Shown here piece by piece: positions 1-11,143 of a stretch of DNA of 64,000 bases. The stretch covers positions 7,068,001-7,132,000 of the forward strand of contig CM034111.1 in assembly GCA_019914945.1 (NCBI GenBank), written 5' to 3'. The DNA is from Typha latifolia. Taxonomy: Eukaryota; Streptophyta; Magnoliopsida; Poales; Typhaceae. Numbering within the stretch: the stretch's first letter is position 1; each line of letters starts with the position of its first letter. Made by a program: the position numbers and the translations under genes. The notes beneath the pieces are model-generated. The model did no database searches. It was not told the DNA's origin and saw only the letters and a list, made by a program, of their open reading frames with translations.

Positions 1-5
1 GAAAC

Positions 6-951
6 TGTAACGCCCCCGCCCGGCACGGGCACGTGCATGCCCACGCGCACACGGCACGCACGGCGGCACACGTGACAGGTCGAGCGGGGCCCGTCACACA
101 CAGATACGCTCATGTACACATATAATCATGACATCATCAAATAAAACCTGCTAACCTATCCATGATCACATAATCCATCACCAAATAAATCATACTATTA
201 ACCAAATAAACTGGTTAACATATGAATATCCCAGTCCACAATAATATATATTAGACCACTATATAATCTGGCATGACCCACACAGGCTACAACAAACCAT
301 CAAGATACAATAAAATAACTAATACAAGCGTACACTATGATTCGACCTGTAATATCCAAATCATTGTCTAATACAAAAGAGTACAAATATCAAATACTGG
401 TACAACTCAATATCTAGTTAAACTATCATCTATACCGTCTCGCATCTATAATTCACCTCATCATCGTTCTAAAATATCTTCTCAAGATATCTTAAGTCGC
501 TATCACGTACCACATATCTGATAGAGTTAAAAAAATAAATAAAGAGAGTCATGAGTAAAAGGGTCAGTGAATAGACCTTACCCTGAATCAGTGATGCCAA
601 ACAGAGAGTAAATCATGTACGGGATAATATAAATCAGAAAGTAGCATGATGCCATGTATGAACATGTATATATGTATCCTCAATGACATATATATGAATG
701 AAATTAATTCTCATGAATTAGCATATTATATCATCAATCAAAAATATAACATCACCGAATATAACGACATATCATGTATAACAATAAGGAAATTGGTCAC
801 ATCAATGATGATGCATGATGCATGCCAACCACTAGATAATCGTATATGTCAGAGCCAGATATAATCCACATATCTCTCACTATCACAATCAACCGTCTCA
901 ACATCATGTCACAAGCTCAGAGCATACCCTGTCATACGCTAAGAGTATCTC
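6..951 (-). mobile_element. Partial long LTR, Tekay/Del-like family (copy 1)
   Basis: The segment begins with TGTAACGCCCCC, the reverse complement of the LTR terminus ...GGGGGCGTTACA seen at 52652. It then follows the same order of blocks as the minus-oriented copy from 13672. It stops at 951, where a second LTR terminus begins. Only the 3' third of the roughly 3-kb LTR is present. It is non-coding; the short reading frame at 646-864 is LTR sequence. The identification rests on direct comparison with the copies at 13672 and 52652. Confidence 0.8.
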
Positions 952-1966
952 TGTAACACCCAAACCCTAAACACTGGCAACATCATAATTTTATCTATAA
1001 TATCTAAACTAAGAATAACTCAAGTCTAACTGTCAACAGCATACATATAACCCTACTTAGCCCCCACACAGGCCACAACACATTATCAAGAGCTTTTCAC
1101 AACTATATATACACAACAGAGGTATATACATAATTATACAAGTACAAAATCACCTACTAAAATATAAGACAAGGATACAGATACACTTTGGAGGATGTCT
1201 ACTGATACATCAGATAAGATAACTCATCTGACATATAACACTAACCACACTCTACTCCTCACTCACTGGCAAGACCTCTAAGGGAGAATCCTGCTCCTCT
1301 CGTTCACCTGGGATTTTGGAAAAGAGAAAACAAAGAGAGTCATGAGCTAAAGGCTCAGTGAATAGACCTTACCCCGAATTAGTGATGCCAAACAGAGAGT
1401 AAATCAAGTACTGGATAATATGAGTCAGAAAGAGTATCATGTCATGAATGAGTAAATGAATGTGTCCTCAATAATACATAAATGAAACATATATAACATG
1501 TCATAACTGATAAGAATACATAATCCTTGAAAATGAATAAACAGGTCACCACGTCATATGATCATCATAACTCTCTCTCAATTATGATATATGATGTATG
1601 CCGACCATGACAATGCTATGATATCCAATGCATTCATATATGATATATATTGACCACTCAATAATCAGGTATGTCAGATAATAATGAAATCATATGCATT
1701 TCTCAACATCACGATCATCACCGACATCTCGGTATAATATCATCATACTAGACCACTGTGCACAGTCAACACCCGGTACCCAGTCTCAACATCATGCCCG
1801 AAGGCTCCGAGCATACAATGTCATCCGCAAGGAGTATCTCAAATATAACCATACCCTGCCATCCGCTAAGGGTATCAACATCTATCCTGACCGGTCACCC
1901 TACATTGTTGATAAAAACCTCGTGAGGATAACTCGCCACATATGCCCTAGCGAACGGCATGTGTCC
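952..1966 (-). mobile_element. Partial long LTR, Tekay/Del-like family (copy 2)
   Basis: It starts with TGTAACACCC, the reverse complement of the LTR end ...GGGTGTCACA at 19272. It matches the plus-strand LTR 18770-19272 block by block, including the 'lacking' positions of the CACAGGCCACAAC and GGAGAATCCTGCTCCTC blocks. It is therefore closer to the LTR of the coding element at 16765-24057 than copies 1 and 3 are. It is truncated where copy 3 begins at 1967, and the join of three LTR ends points to repeated insertion into the same LTR. It is non-coding; the frame at 1694-2104 is LTR sequence. Confidence 0.75.
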
Positions 1967-3622
1967 TGTAACGCCCCCACCCGGCACGGGCACGTGCACG
2001 CCCATGCGCCCACATGGCACGCGCGGCGCACGCGACAGGCCGGGCAGGGCCCGTCACGCACAGATACTCTCCTGTGCACATATAATCATGACATCATCAA
2101 ATAAAACCTGCTAACCTATCAATGATCACATAATCCATCACCAAATAAATCATACTTTTAACCGAATAAATCTGTTAACATATGAATATCAAGGTCCACA
2201 ATAATATACACTAGACTGCTACATAATCTGGTAGGACCCACACAGACCACAACAAACCATCAAGATACAACTAAAATAACTAATACAAGAGTACACTATG
2301 ATTCGACCTGTATTATACAAATCATCGTCTAATACAAAAGAGTACAAATATCAAATACTGGTACAACTCAATTTCTATATAAACTATCATCTATACCATC
2401 TCGCGTCTATAGCTCACCTCATCATTGCTCTAAAATATCTTCTCAAGTTGCTATCACGTACCACATATCTGAGGGGGTTAGAAAAGAAATAAAGAGAGTC
2501 ATGAGCAAAGGCTCAGTGAATAGACCTTACCCCGAATTAGTGATGCCAAGCAGAGAGTAAATCATGTACTGGATAATATGAATCAGAAAGCAACATCATG
2601 TCATGAATGAGTATATGAATGTACCCTCAATAATACATAAATGAAAAGTAGATAATATGTTATACTGATAAAAGTATACAATCCTCGACAATGAATAAAC
2701 AGATCTCCATGTCATATGATCATCATAACTCTCTATCAAATATGACACATGATGCATGTCGACCATGACCATGCTATGATATCAAATGCGATCATATATG
2801 ATATATATTGACCACTCGATAATCAGGTAATCAGATGAAAATGAAATTATATGCATTTCTCAACATCTCAATCATTAATGCTATCTCTATATGTCATCAT
2901 CATACTAGACTACTGTGCACAGTCAACACCCGGTACCCGGTCTCAACATCATGCCCGAAGGCTCCGAGCATACTCTACCATCGGCAAGGAGTATCTCAAA
3001 TATAACCATACCCTGCCATCCGCTAAGGGTATCAACCTCCATCTAGACCGGGCACCCCACATAGTTGATAGAAACCTCGTGAGGATAACTCGCCACATAT
3101 GCCCTAGCGAACGGCATGTGCCCGATTGTCTGTGCGCACAGACTCAACTGTCCTCGGACATGGGCCACGAGATATCGCATATCAGCGACCGTAATCATCA
3201 CTCCAGGCACCCCTAACCCTGGCGCCTACTCGGGTATCCTCATGCTTTCTATCAACTAGCCTATCAATCACATTTCATGTTTTCCTTCTAAATGTCAGAT
3301 CACATGCATATATCCAGTACGATAACGAGTCAATGTATAACAGAAATTTAGGTGGAACAGGAATCAAGAGAAAATGATGCAATGTAGTCTCCAACTATAT
3401 CGTCAACATATGCATACTCATGCTACATATCAACTCGGTAAACAATCATAATAGTAGAATCATCTCTAATCATCTCTATATATATCACCAATGTACTCAT
3501 ATTCCAAATCAGCATAATCGAATGCATGATAAAATATGCTTGACTATAATCATCTCTAGATAAAATCATATAATCATACTGGAGGCCAAAACATGCATAT
3601 ACACAAATATATAATATAACCT

Positions 3623-3627
<5 letters not shown>

Positions 3628-3654
<27 letters not shown>
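3628..3654. repeat. (GA)n microsatellite in LTR copy 3
   Basis: An uninterrupted alternating GA run. The same family carries GA/CT runs at 16618-16650 and 46219-46252 in equivalent LTR positions, so the tract belongs to the LTR. Confidence 0.9.
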
Positions 3655-3659
<5 letters not shown>

Positions 3660-3810
3660 AAGAGTTTCTCACCAGCGATGGCGGCTTCGGGAAGGTAGCG
3701 GCAGGCCACGTTGGCAACGAGGACTGCGAAACAAAGTCGAGAGAGAGTGGAGTTAGAGAGAGACCGAGAGAGATAGATAGATAGAGAGAGATAGAGGAGG
3801 CGATGGAGGG

Positions 3811-4058
3811 GATGGAGGGGAGGTTGCGGCGACGCCGAGGCCCGCCGCAGCCCGTTGGCTGCGATAGCGGCAGCGGGCGCGTGGCGCCCCCATCACGCAA
3901 GCTGCGTATGTAGCTTGCATGGCCATGAGGAGGCGATGGAGGGGAGGTTGCGGCGACGCCGAGGGCCGCCGCAGCCCGTTGGCTGCGGTAGCGGCAGCGA
4001 GCGCGTGGCGCCCCCATCACGCAAGCTGCGCATGCAGCTTGCATGGCCATGAGGCCGG
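3811..4058. repeat. Tandem duplication, unit about 124 bp
   Basis: GATGGAGGGGAGGTTGCGG begins at 3811 and again at 3935. The following bases agree apart from a few substitutions through GCTTGCATGGCCATGAGG. The sequence is GC-rich and creates overlapping Arg/Pro/Ala-rich open frames on both strands (3574-4158) that are not genes. Confidence 0.85.
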
Positions 4059-4135
4059 CCACAGTGTGGCTGGTCGCGTCATGCCCAATTTAATTATTTT
4101 ATTTTATTTTAATTTATTTTATTTTTGTTGTTATA

Positions 4136-4341
4136 GAAGCAATGAGAAATTATTCTAGCCTTGAGTTTATCTTAGGAGTAAGAGTAAGTTAATCTCCCTT
4201 CACAATCACCATTGCTGCCCTTCATCTTCCTCATCATCACCACTGCCTTCATCCCTCCTTCCACCCTCTCCATCTATGATCATTCACCCTAGTCGAAGCC
4301 TACACTCCCTTGTTGTGGATCTTCTCTAGTCGGTCCTTACA
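4136..4341 (+). repeat. 3' end of a smaller LTR (same family as 4711-5226)
   Basis: The sequence GAAGCAATGAGAAATTATTCTAGC onward is the reverse complement of the LTRs at 4711-5226 and 6362-6916, and it ends in CTAGTCGGTCCTTACA. The 5' half is missing, cut where the long LTR begins. It is plus-oriented and non-coding. Confidence 0.75.
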
Positions 4342-4710
4342 TGAAGGTGCTTCACATGATCCTCAAATGTTCAACAAATGATTAAAATATTATCAAAATA
4401 CACCACAACAAATTGGCCAAAAAATTTATTTAGCACATGGTTCATCAACGTCATAAAAGTACTCGGTGCATTTGATAGACCAAATGGCAATTGACAACTC
4501 ATACAACCCATATTTTATTTTGAAGGCAATCTTCTATTCATCTGCTTCATGCAGAATTGATTGTAACCACTTCTTAGATCGATCCTTGAGAAATGCTTTG
4601 TACTATGCAACTCATGAAGCATGTCATCCAAACGAGAAATAGGGTAGCGGTACTTTATTATGATCTTGTTGATGGCTCTGTTGTCTGAACACATTCTCAT
4701 GCTGCCATCT
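4342..4710 (-). pseudogene. Ty3/gypsy reverse transcriptase fragment (left part of split copy)
   Basis: The minus-strand frame within 4487-4705 reads [19 protein letters not shown] and then [10 protein letters not shown] and [12 protein letters not shown]. This is the canonical start of a Ty3/gypsy reverse transcriptase domain: the DGSWRMC-DYRAIN block, then the palm Asp in IDLRSGY. The same reading continues to the right at 6922 after removal of the 2.2-kb element 4711-6916, where GESISPCSVP and KEDGSMRMC join in register. The fragment lacks the downstream FxDD box and is a decayed remnant. Confidence 0.85.
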
Positions 4711-5226
4711 TGTTATGGACCGACTAGAGCTGATCCGCAACAAGGGAGTGTATGCTTTGATTAGGGTGAATGATGGTAGATGGAGAGGGTGGAAGGAGGG
4801 ATGATGGTGGTGGTGATGGTGAGGAAGATGACGGGCAGCGATGGCGGTGATGAAGGAAGATTAATTTACTTCCACTCCTCAGTTATTTTACTCTTACTCC
4901 AAAGATATACTCAAGGCTAGAATACTTTCTCAATACTTGGATGCTTAACAAAGGAGCCCAACCCCTCTATATATAGAGGTAGGTTATGAAGAGTCCCACT
5001 AGAACTAGCCCTAAAGGCTGACACGACTCGAATTAGGATTCGCCTTAAAGGCTTACATGACTTAATTGGAATTTCTTTAAAAGCTTACTTGACTTAACTA
5101 AATGGCTGTTATGATTTATTTTGACTTGTCTTAATGGCTCACATGAAATAAGTAAAAGATAAATAGACTCGATCAATTGAGCACAATGACCCCATGAATT
5201 GATCTAATTAGACCTGGATCACATCA
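4711..5226 (-). repeat. 3' LTR of the 4711-6916 element
   Basis: 516 bp. Read on the minus strand it begins TGATGTGATCC and ends CCATAACA. It contains the palindromic TATA-box sequence CCTCTATATATAGAGG near 4970. The minus-strand order is polypurine tract then LTR, which makes this the 3' copy. Confidence 0.9.
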
Positions 5227-5254
5227 CTCCACCATGCTTCTGACCACCTTGTCC

Positions 5255-5449
5255 TCAAGGTGAGAATTCTAGGAAGTGCTGCATCAACTCAAACTCAGAC
5301 TCCCAAGTCGGATCTCCCGTTGGTTCGTTGGACCACTCCACTTGTACTTGCGTGATCAATCTTCCATCTACCCAAATCCTTCTCTTGGCTAGAAACCGAA
5401 GTGGCATGGGCTGTTGGTCATATGTGACTGGATTGGGTATGTTGGCCAC
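5255..5449 (-). pseudogene. Ty3/gypsy pol C-terminal tail remnant
   Basis: The minus-strand frame contains WVDGRLITQVQVEWSNEP and DPTWESEFEL. This is the conserved tail of gypsy polyproteins after the integrase (a chromo-like 'VLVQWSN..EDATWE' block). It is followed at about 5245 by the LEDKV-type block that precedes the polypurine tract. Everything upstream of this tail is missing from the element, so it is a deletion relic and not a gene. Confidence 0.8.
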
Positions 5450-5759
5450 AACAACTGTCTTGATTGCAACTCAGGCTCACAAAGCTGAAACATAGAACAC
5501 TGGGCGCACCCACGAGTCATCTGGAAGATCAAGTCGGTAGGCCTTTTGGTGGTCTGGTGTCCCTTAGTAGGAGAAGAACTATTTCGCTCGATAGAGTGAG
5601 TCTAGTGGATCACATCCCACGAACTTGGGGAAATCGAGTCATATGGTCCAAACTTGAACCCCTACAAATGGTCTTCATGGATGGCATGTCCTTGATACCT
5701 GCGTGTGTCCCTTCTACCACAAGGAGGGGGGCCCCACTGTGGCATCAGTTCCATGATCC

Positions 5760-6020
5760 ATTGGTTCGGACCATTGTGTACCCTAGCTGTAGGTTGCTCG
5801 GGCCAACCACTGGCTGCGTGTTGCTCAAGCCCTAGTCTTGCTATAGACGATTAATGCTAGGCTCTACCCTACTATATTTTGGGCCAAACCCTAGCTGCGG
5901 GTGGCTCGGTCCAAGCCCTAGCGCATGTGGTTCGAGCCAAGCCCTAGGCGCCGTCTGGTCAGACCAAGCCCTAGCTATTGGATGGGGTGGTGTTTCAGTG
6001 CGCCTAACCCTAGTGGGTTT
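5760..6020. repeat. Degenerate minisatellite in the internal domain
   Basis: The motif CCAAGCCCTAGC or CCAAACCCTAGC, followed by a GGTGGCTCGG-like spacer, recurs about every 30-40 bp (near 5826, 5886, 5910, 5940 and 5965). A related series occurs at 31310-31390 in another element's internal region. It has no coding value. It fills the place where gag-pol would normally be. Confidence 0.6.
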
Positions 6021-6345
6021 GTCCATTGGTGTGCATGCCCAAAGGATGGGTCCACCCCAAACCCTATGACACACTCCTCTCCATTTGTGCTTGTGAAGTC
6101 CGTTCATCACGGAGTTCATGAATAGCGAACACCATCCCAGCCCTGAATGCTTGTATTGATTGCATGGCTTGAAGCACCTCCGGCTGAGCTATCGAGGGTG
6201 GTAGGGTCGGAGGTCTGGCAATGGACTTGTGTTCTCTAGTAGTCAAGTACTCATTGCTGGTGATGGATCATTGACTATAGAAGTCTCTCCGGTTACTCTT
6301 GCTGCCATCCCTCATGTGATTGTCATCTGGTACGAGGATAATGAT

Positions 6346-6361
6346 GGCTCTGATACTAAAT
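6346..6361 (-). other. Primer binding site of the 4711-6916 element
   Basis: On the minus strand, directly after the LTR end CCATAACA, the sequence reads ATTTAGTATCAGAGCC. This resembles the TGGTATCAGAGC site complementary to the 3' end of initiator methionine tRNA used by most plant LTR elements. Confidence 0.8.
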
Positions 6362-6916
6362 TGTTATGGACCAACTAGGGATGATCTGCAACAAGCGAGT
6401 GCTTTGATTAGGGTGAATGATGGTAGATGGAGAGGGTAGAAGGAGGGATGATGGCGGTGGTGATGGTGAGGAAGATGATGGGCAGCGATGGCCATGATGA
6501 AAGAAGATTAATTTACTTCTACTCCTAGGTTATCTTAGTCTTACTCCTAAGATAAACTCAAGGTTGGAATACTTTCGCAATGCTTTGATGCTTAACAAGG
6601 AGCCCAACCCCTCTATATATAGAGGTAGGTTACAACGAGTCCCACTAGGAGTAGCTCTAAAGGCTGACATGACTCGAACTAGGATTTGCCTTAAAAGCTT
6701 AAATGACTTAATTGGACTTGCCTTAAAGGCTTACTTAACTAGATTTTACCTTAAAGATTGTCTTATTGAGTTATTTTGACTTGCCTTAATGGCTCACATG
6801 ACTAAACTAGACTTGCTGAAAACGCTTACATCATGAAAAAATTAAAAGATAGATAGACTCGATCAATCGAGTCAAATGTCCCCGCAAATTGATCCGATCA
6901 GACCCGGATCACATCA
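6362..6916 (-). repeat. 5' LTR of the 4711-6916 element
   Basis: 555 bp, same termini as the 3' LTR. It again contains the palindrome CCTCTATATATAGAGG (near 6612), the probable core promoter. The two LTRs differ by scattered substitutions and small indels, so the insertion is not recent. Confidence 0.9.
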
Positions 6917-6921
6917 CATCT

Positions 6922-7905
6922 TTCTTTGGTTCTAGAAGGGTTGGTTGGTACTGAACAAGGGCTGATTGATTCACCGACATAGCCTTTCTTCAACAACTCA
7001 GTGACTTGTTGTTGAAGCTCTTTAGTAATCTCGGGATTGCTCCTATAGGCTGGTCAGTTTGGAAGGACAGCTCCTAGAATAAGGTTAATTTGGTGCTCAA
7101 TTCCTTTAATTGTTGGTATCCCCTTTGGTAATTCTGCAGGAAACATATCAACAAATTGAGACAGAAGAACTTCTATTTCTGGGGGGTTGAGTACGGCTTT
7201 CTTCAAGAGATGAGACTTCCTTGGCATAGACTGGTTCTTCAGAATTCAATGCTTGCTCAACTTTTTTCTTGCTTATGAAGAAACTGTCTTTCCTCCCCCC
7301 TTTCTCCTTCTTGATTTTTCGGTACTTGTTCTGGGCTGAAGGGAGCCAAAGTTATCTTTTTACTATTCAAGGGAAATGAATAAGTATTTTCGTAGCCATC
7401 ATGAATTGCATTTCAATCATATTCCATGGCCTTCCCAAGAGAAGGTGGCTTGCACTCATTGGAACAACATCACAAAGAACTTGATACATGCAAAACTTCC
7501 CAATAGAAAAAGGAACTAAAACTTGTTTTGTAAGTTTTACCTCGCTACTATTATTTCCACCATTTAAGTTTGTATGGGTGAGGATGTTTGGTTATAGCTA
7601 GACCAAGTTTCTCCATCATTATGAGAGCAACATTTGCATAACTACCACCATCGATGATAACTCTATAGTCCTTGTTGCTAATAGTGCAAAGAGATTGACA
7701 TATGTTTTCCCGCTGCTCATCTTCAACTATAGCTTATAAATTCAAAGAACGACGAATTACAAGTACTTCATCTTCTTCCACTTCCAAGTCAGCTTCAACA
7801 TCACTAATCACTTCTCCTTGAGTTTCCCTTGAAACAGTTAACATCACGGCTTCTTTTGGGAGGTCTTGCTTCGGTCACCTTCTTTTTCTCCCTTAAAAGT
7901 TCCAT
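6922..7905 (-). pseudogene. Ty3/gypsy protease and RT N-terminal fragment (right part of split copy)
   Basis: Minus-strand frames with interruptions show a retropepsin-like block (IIDGGSYANVA, about 7640-7680), then LVPFSIGKF, then a LLGRPW-like block near 7430. The RT lead-in YRSNPEITKELQQQVTELLKKG and GESISPCSVP follow at 6950-7060. The order is that of a Ty3/gypsy polyprotein and continues into 4342-4710. The left end of the reading is interrupted by the 4711-6916 element; the copy is also full of frameshifts. At 7848-7905 it overlaps in sequence with the gag piece at 10750, so two copies of this family are present. Confidence 0.75.
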
Positions 7906-8174
7906 ATATTAGTCTATGGATAATGTAAATGTTTGATAATCTATTTTATTATATCATATTAGTTGTGCGTGCTTGTTACTACTTATTTGTTGCTAATTAT
8001 TGCGTATCTCTTGTATGAAACACTCATATGCATCCATCTGTTTTATATATATAGATCTTGATAACCACGACATAAATTATATGATAGAAGACCTTGCACC
8101 ACTTGAATGTATCTTTAGTTAGTCAAATTCTGATTAGATAGTGCCCTCCATTCACTCAAAAGTTTCTCTCGCAA
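7906..8174. other. AT-rich spacer, nothing recognised
   Basis: No reading frame, LTR terminus or named repeat could be recognised. It separates a gypsy protease fragment from a shared LTR fragment. Confidence 0.4.
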
Positions 8175-8370
8175 AAGAGTTACGAAATTCTTATCTAAAC
8201 CTTGGTTTAGTGGCAAATTTATCAATTCTTATCGCTCACCTTCTTCTCCTTCTTGAGTCTGGCGAATTACCCTAACAAGATTTGTTTGTGGCATTCCAAA
8301 CTTATCAACCAAAGGCTGTTAGTTCTTCTCTTTTTATTTCTTCCTTTTGAAGCTTGTGAAGGCCCATCAC
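8175..8370 (+). repeat. LTR fragment shared with 27211-27400
   Basis: The sequence from AAGAGTTACGAAATTC to GAAGGCCCATCAC matches 27211-27400 with few differences, including TTTGTTTGTGGCATTCCAAA. At 27 kb it follows a gypsy integrase tail, so it is probably the 3' LTR or its neighbourhood from that family. Confidence 0.7.
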
Positions 8371-8885
8371 TAAGCCTTTAGCTCATGACTCTAATTTCTT
8401 TTCTAACCTCCTTAGATATGTGGTACGTGATAGTGACTTGAGATATCTTAAGAAGATATTTAGAGCGATGATAAGGTGAGCTATAGATGTGAGACGGTAT
8501 AGATGATAGTTTATATAGAAATTGAGTCGTACCATTATTTTATATTTGTAATACATTGTTTTAGACGATAATTTATATAATACAGGTTGAATTATAGTGT
8601 ACTCATGTATTAGTTGTTTTAGTTGTATCTTGATAGTTTATCGTGGCCTGTGTGGACTCTGCCAGATTATGTAGTTGTCTAGTATAGTTATTGTGGATTT
8701 AGATATGGATATGTTAACAGGTTTAACTTAATGTTGTCATAATTTATTTGTGATGGGTTATGTGAGCATAGGGGTGTACTACGTGTGGCAGCCCCGTCTG
8801 TCCTATTTCATATATCGCGCGTGCCGTGTTGGTGCGTGGGCTTGCATGTGCTCGAGTCAAGTCAAGGTGGGGGACGAGCGTTACA
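8371..8885 (+). repeat. 3' end of a long Tekay/Del-like LTR (copy 4)
   Basis: It matches 52130-52652 in the same orientation, from the CTCATGACTCTAATTTC block to the terminal GCGTTACA at 8885. Only the last 515 bp are present. It is non-coding. Confidence 0.75.
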
Positions 8886-10749
8886 GGTAGCCTTATGAGT
8901 TACGGATCTAATGGCTTTAGTTTCACATAAATTTGAGGTTGACGTGAAAAGTTAAAAATTAAAATAGTAAGAGAAGGTCGAATTTGGAGTTATTGAAAAT
9001 TATCGAACGTTGCGATAGTCGTTGGAAGGTGGCAGACAGCCAAGGGTGGTGGTAGAGAGCCATTAAATAGGTTAGTTCATGGTGGAGGATTGTGGCTAGG
9101 GATTGGGTGTTTTGAATGGACCTAGGGTTATGATCTATTCATATAAAGATAAGGATAATTTAACGGCTACTATTAAAGATAAAGATAAAAATAAAATTAG
9201 CTAAACTCAATATTCATTCCACGATAGTAGATACAGTCAAATGATCGGATTATGCAAATTATTCATTTTAATTCAAAATTAAAGACAATAAGCAAATTAG
9301 ACTAACTAGACTCGAGTAACTCGACCCATGTGGTCGGATCATAATAATCTGCCACGCTTCCAACACCTTGTCCTCAAGGTGTCTAGTATGCAAGCTAGAT
9401 CTCCTAGCTCACGTCATGCTTGTAGGTCAAGCTCAATTAGCTAGCACAGGTACACTGAGTTGTTCCACCAGTCATCCGAGCTTGTACTTGGGCCCTAAGT
9501 TGTGCCCGTGAGCTTTCAACTGTTTTGCATGATGTGGTCGAGCCGGTTTGCAAAAATTTAGCATGCCTTAAGATACGTTCACTTCATCTCTCCCACCCAA
9601 TAGCCCAAACCCTAACCCTAGGGCTGAAAATATTTTTTGGCCTAAGGGCGCCATCATAGGCTTCATTGGTACCAATGACAGTTGAGCAAGCTTTTTGGCC
9701 GATGGCAGTCGACGGTTGGTGGGGTCCTTGCGGCAGCGAGCGGTGGTGGAAGCCAAAATCAAACTCGAGCTTGGTATACTATGGCGATAGCCATGGTACG
9801 TTGCTGACGAGTATAATAGCCCCCCGTTGGTCGTAGTTGGTGGCCATGGCCCAACTGTAGTGGAGCGGTGGCGATAGAGATGCTTGCAAAAGCCACCATG
9901 GCTTGGCTTGGGTGATATCACTGTGAGCATGGCAATCAAGTTCGCTATGCGTTGGTTGCCGATGGCTATGATGGCCACCATTGGATGGTATTCAAGCTAT
10001 GGGAGGCTAGTCGTGGCCACTAGTAGCCATGGAAGGGTTAGACTCAAGGCCACGAGTTATAATTTCACTTTAGTCGTGAGGGTTATAGATGGCAGCTTTC
10101 TAGTTAGTGCTGGCGCGAATGATGGCTATAGTTCAAGTGCGAGTAGTTAAAGGGGATGGCTGGCATTGGTGGCTTGGACCGAGAGGGCCTAGATCACCAC
10201 AGGTGAAAGACTAGGGTTTTGGGCCCGAGATCCCACCACAGGTAGGGAAGATGGTGTCAAGGCTGTCGTTTGGGGCTGCTCCAATGTTGTTGCAGCGAAG
10301 GGCTTGGTCTTGAAGCTGGTTGTGCCGACTGTTACATAGTGGTCAGCGATAGTGATGGCTATTCCATATTGGTCAGAGGCAGTGGCAGCACAGATGGGTG
10401 GTGCTGGTTTAATAGGGCTGCCAGCAAGGCTTGGATAGCCGTTTCAATCATCTTGGTGTTCTCTTTGGCAGATCTTGTGTATTCCTCCACATATTCAAGT
10501 ATCATCATTCCCCACACCTGTCGCTCATCATCGGCAGTGGTTGTCGCAATGACCAAGGAATGGTGGCTCTAATACCACTATTACGAGTCAGATCCAGACT
10601 GATGTGGATATAAGAAAATGATGAGATTTTAACAAGTGGTAGCCTCATGAGATATGGATCTTAACGATTTTGTTTCATGTAAATTTAAAATCGATGTGAA
10701 AAGTTAAAAACGAAAAAGTGAGAATGTTGAATCTCGACAGATTGATAAC
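8886..10749 (-). mobile_element. Degenerate minus-strand LTR element without coding capacity
   Basis: An LTR-like block at 8886-9346 (GGTAGCC...GAGTTACGGATCTAATGGCTTTAG) recurs in part at 10629-10715 and at 30511 onward. At 9355-9390 there is a minus-strand LEDKV-type block and purine-rich tract. At 10566-10580 the minus strand reads TAGTGGTATTAGAGCC, a primer binding site resembling the initiator-Met type. The order on the minus strand is LTR, PBS, 1.2 kb internal, PPT, LTR. No gag or pol domain is recognisable in 9391-10565; the open frames there are short and overlap on both strands. No target duplication was found. Confidence 0.55.
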
Positions 10750-11143
10750 TTAAATATCATGGCTTCTTTTGGGAGGCCTTGCTTCGGTCACCTTCTCTTT
10801 CTCCCTCGCAAGTTCCACTAGGGGTTTACTTGGAGACCCCTTTGCTGCTCTCTTGGCACTCCAACCATTAGAATTTCGTGAATAAGGTTGTTTACTCCCC
10901 GTGGGACCAGATGGAATAACCCTAATTGGACCCTGTTTTCTTTGTCTCTCCACCTTCAAAGGTAGCTTGATGATATCTTCAAGTAACAGAAAATGTTGAA
11001 GGTCACCTGTACCTGCAATTTCTTCTTTTAATCCTCCCAAGAATATAGCAATGGTTTGCTTTTGTGGTTCTTGCACTTCACACCTCATCGTAAAAGTTTT
11101 ACACTCTTTAACATAGTCTTCTACACACATTCGACATTGTCTA
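10750..11143 (-). pseudogene. Ty3/gypsy gag fragment
   Basis: The minus-strand frame shows VEDYVKECKTFTMRCEVQEP followed by QTIAIFLGGLKEEIAG. This is the plant gypsy gag core ('SVEEYTKEF...LL...RFLxGLNxEI'). A Lys/Pro-rich stretch ends at 10750. The zinc knuckle is not seen. The gag reading stops where an LTR start (TGTAACATCCC) begins at 11144, so this is a truncated remnant. Confidence 0.75.

Larger units (their letters stand above)
1967..4135 (-). mobile_element. Long LTR, Tekay/Del-like family (copy 3, internally shortened)
   Basis: The left end is TGTAACGCCCCC. The right end, read on the minus strand, begins TATAACAAC followed by an A/T-rich stretch, as at the start of the solo LTR at 45818. 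Both termini of one LTR therefore appear to be present, but the middle is shorter than in the 3-kb copies. It contains a (GA)n tract at 3628-3654 and a tandem duplication of about 124 bp (3811-3934 and 3935-4058). It is non-coding. No matching 5-bp target duplication was found. Confidence 0.7.
4711..6916 (-). mobile_element. Complete non-autonomous LTR retrotransposon with TSD CATCT
   Basis: Two minus-oriented LTRs (4711-5226 and 6362-6916) start TGATGTGATCC and end ...CCATAACA. They flank about 1.1 kb of internal sequence. The 5-bp target duplication CATCT is exact at 4706-4710 and 6917-6921. A primer binding site (complement of TGATACTAAAT, 6346-6361) adjoins the 5' LTR, and a polypurine tract (minus-strand GCATGGTGGAG, 5227-5240) adjoins the 3' LTR. 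The only coding remnant is the C-terminal tail of pol. The internal domain lacks gag, protease, RT and integrase, so any movement needed proteins supplied in trans. It landed inside an older gypsy RT. Confidence 0.92.

Noticed and set aside
1..4135. Regularly repeated blocks that could suggest a satellite or CRISPR-like array
   Set aside because: Blocks are kilobase-scale LTR ends with TG...CA termini; spacing is irregular and the organism is a plant.
3574..4158. Arg/Pro/Ala-rich open frames on both strands
   Set aside because: GC-rich duplicated LTR sequence; frames overlap on opposite strands and show no domain.
9600..9625. CCCTAACCCTAG, telomere-like
   Set aside because: Only two units; chance or LTR leader sequence, not an interstitial telomere array.
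9568..10613. Overlapping open frames on both strands in the 8886-10749 element
   Set aside because: No domain, no agreement with gag or pol, and frames on opposite strands overlap fully. It is a non-coding interior of an LTR element.
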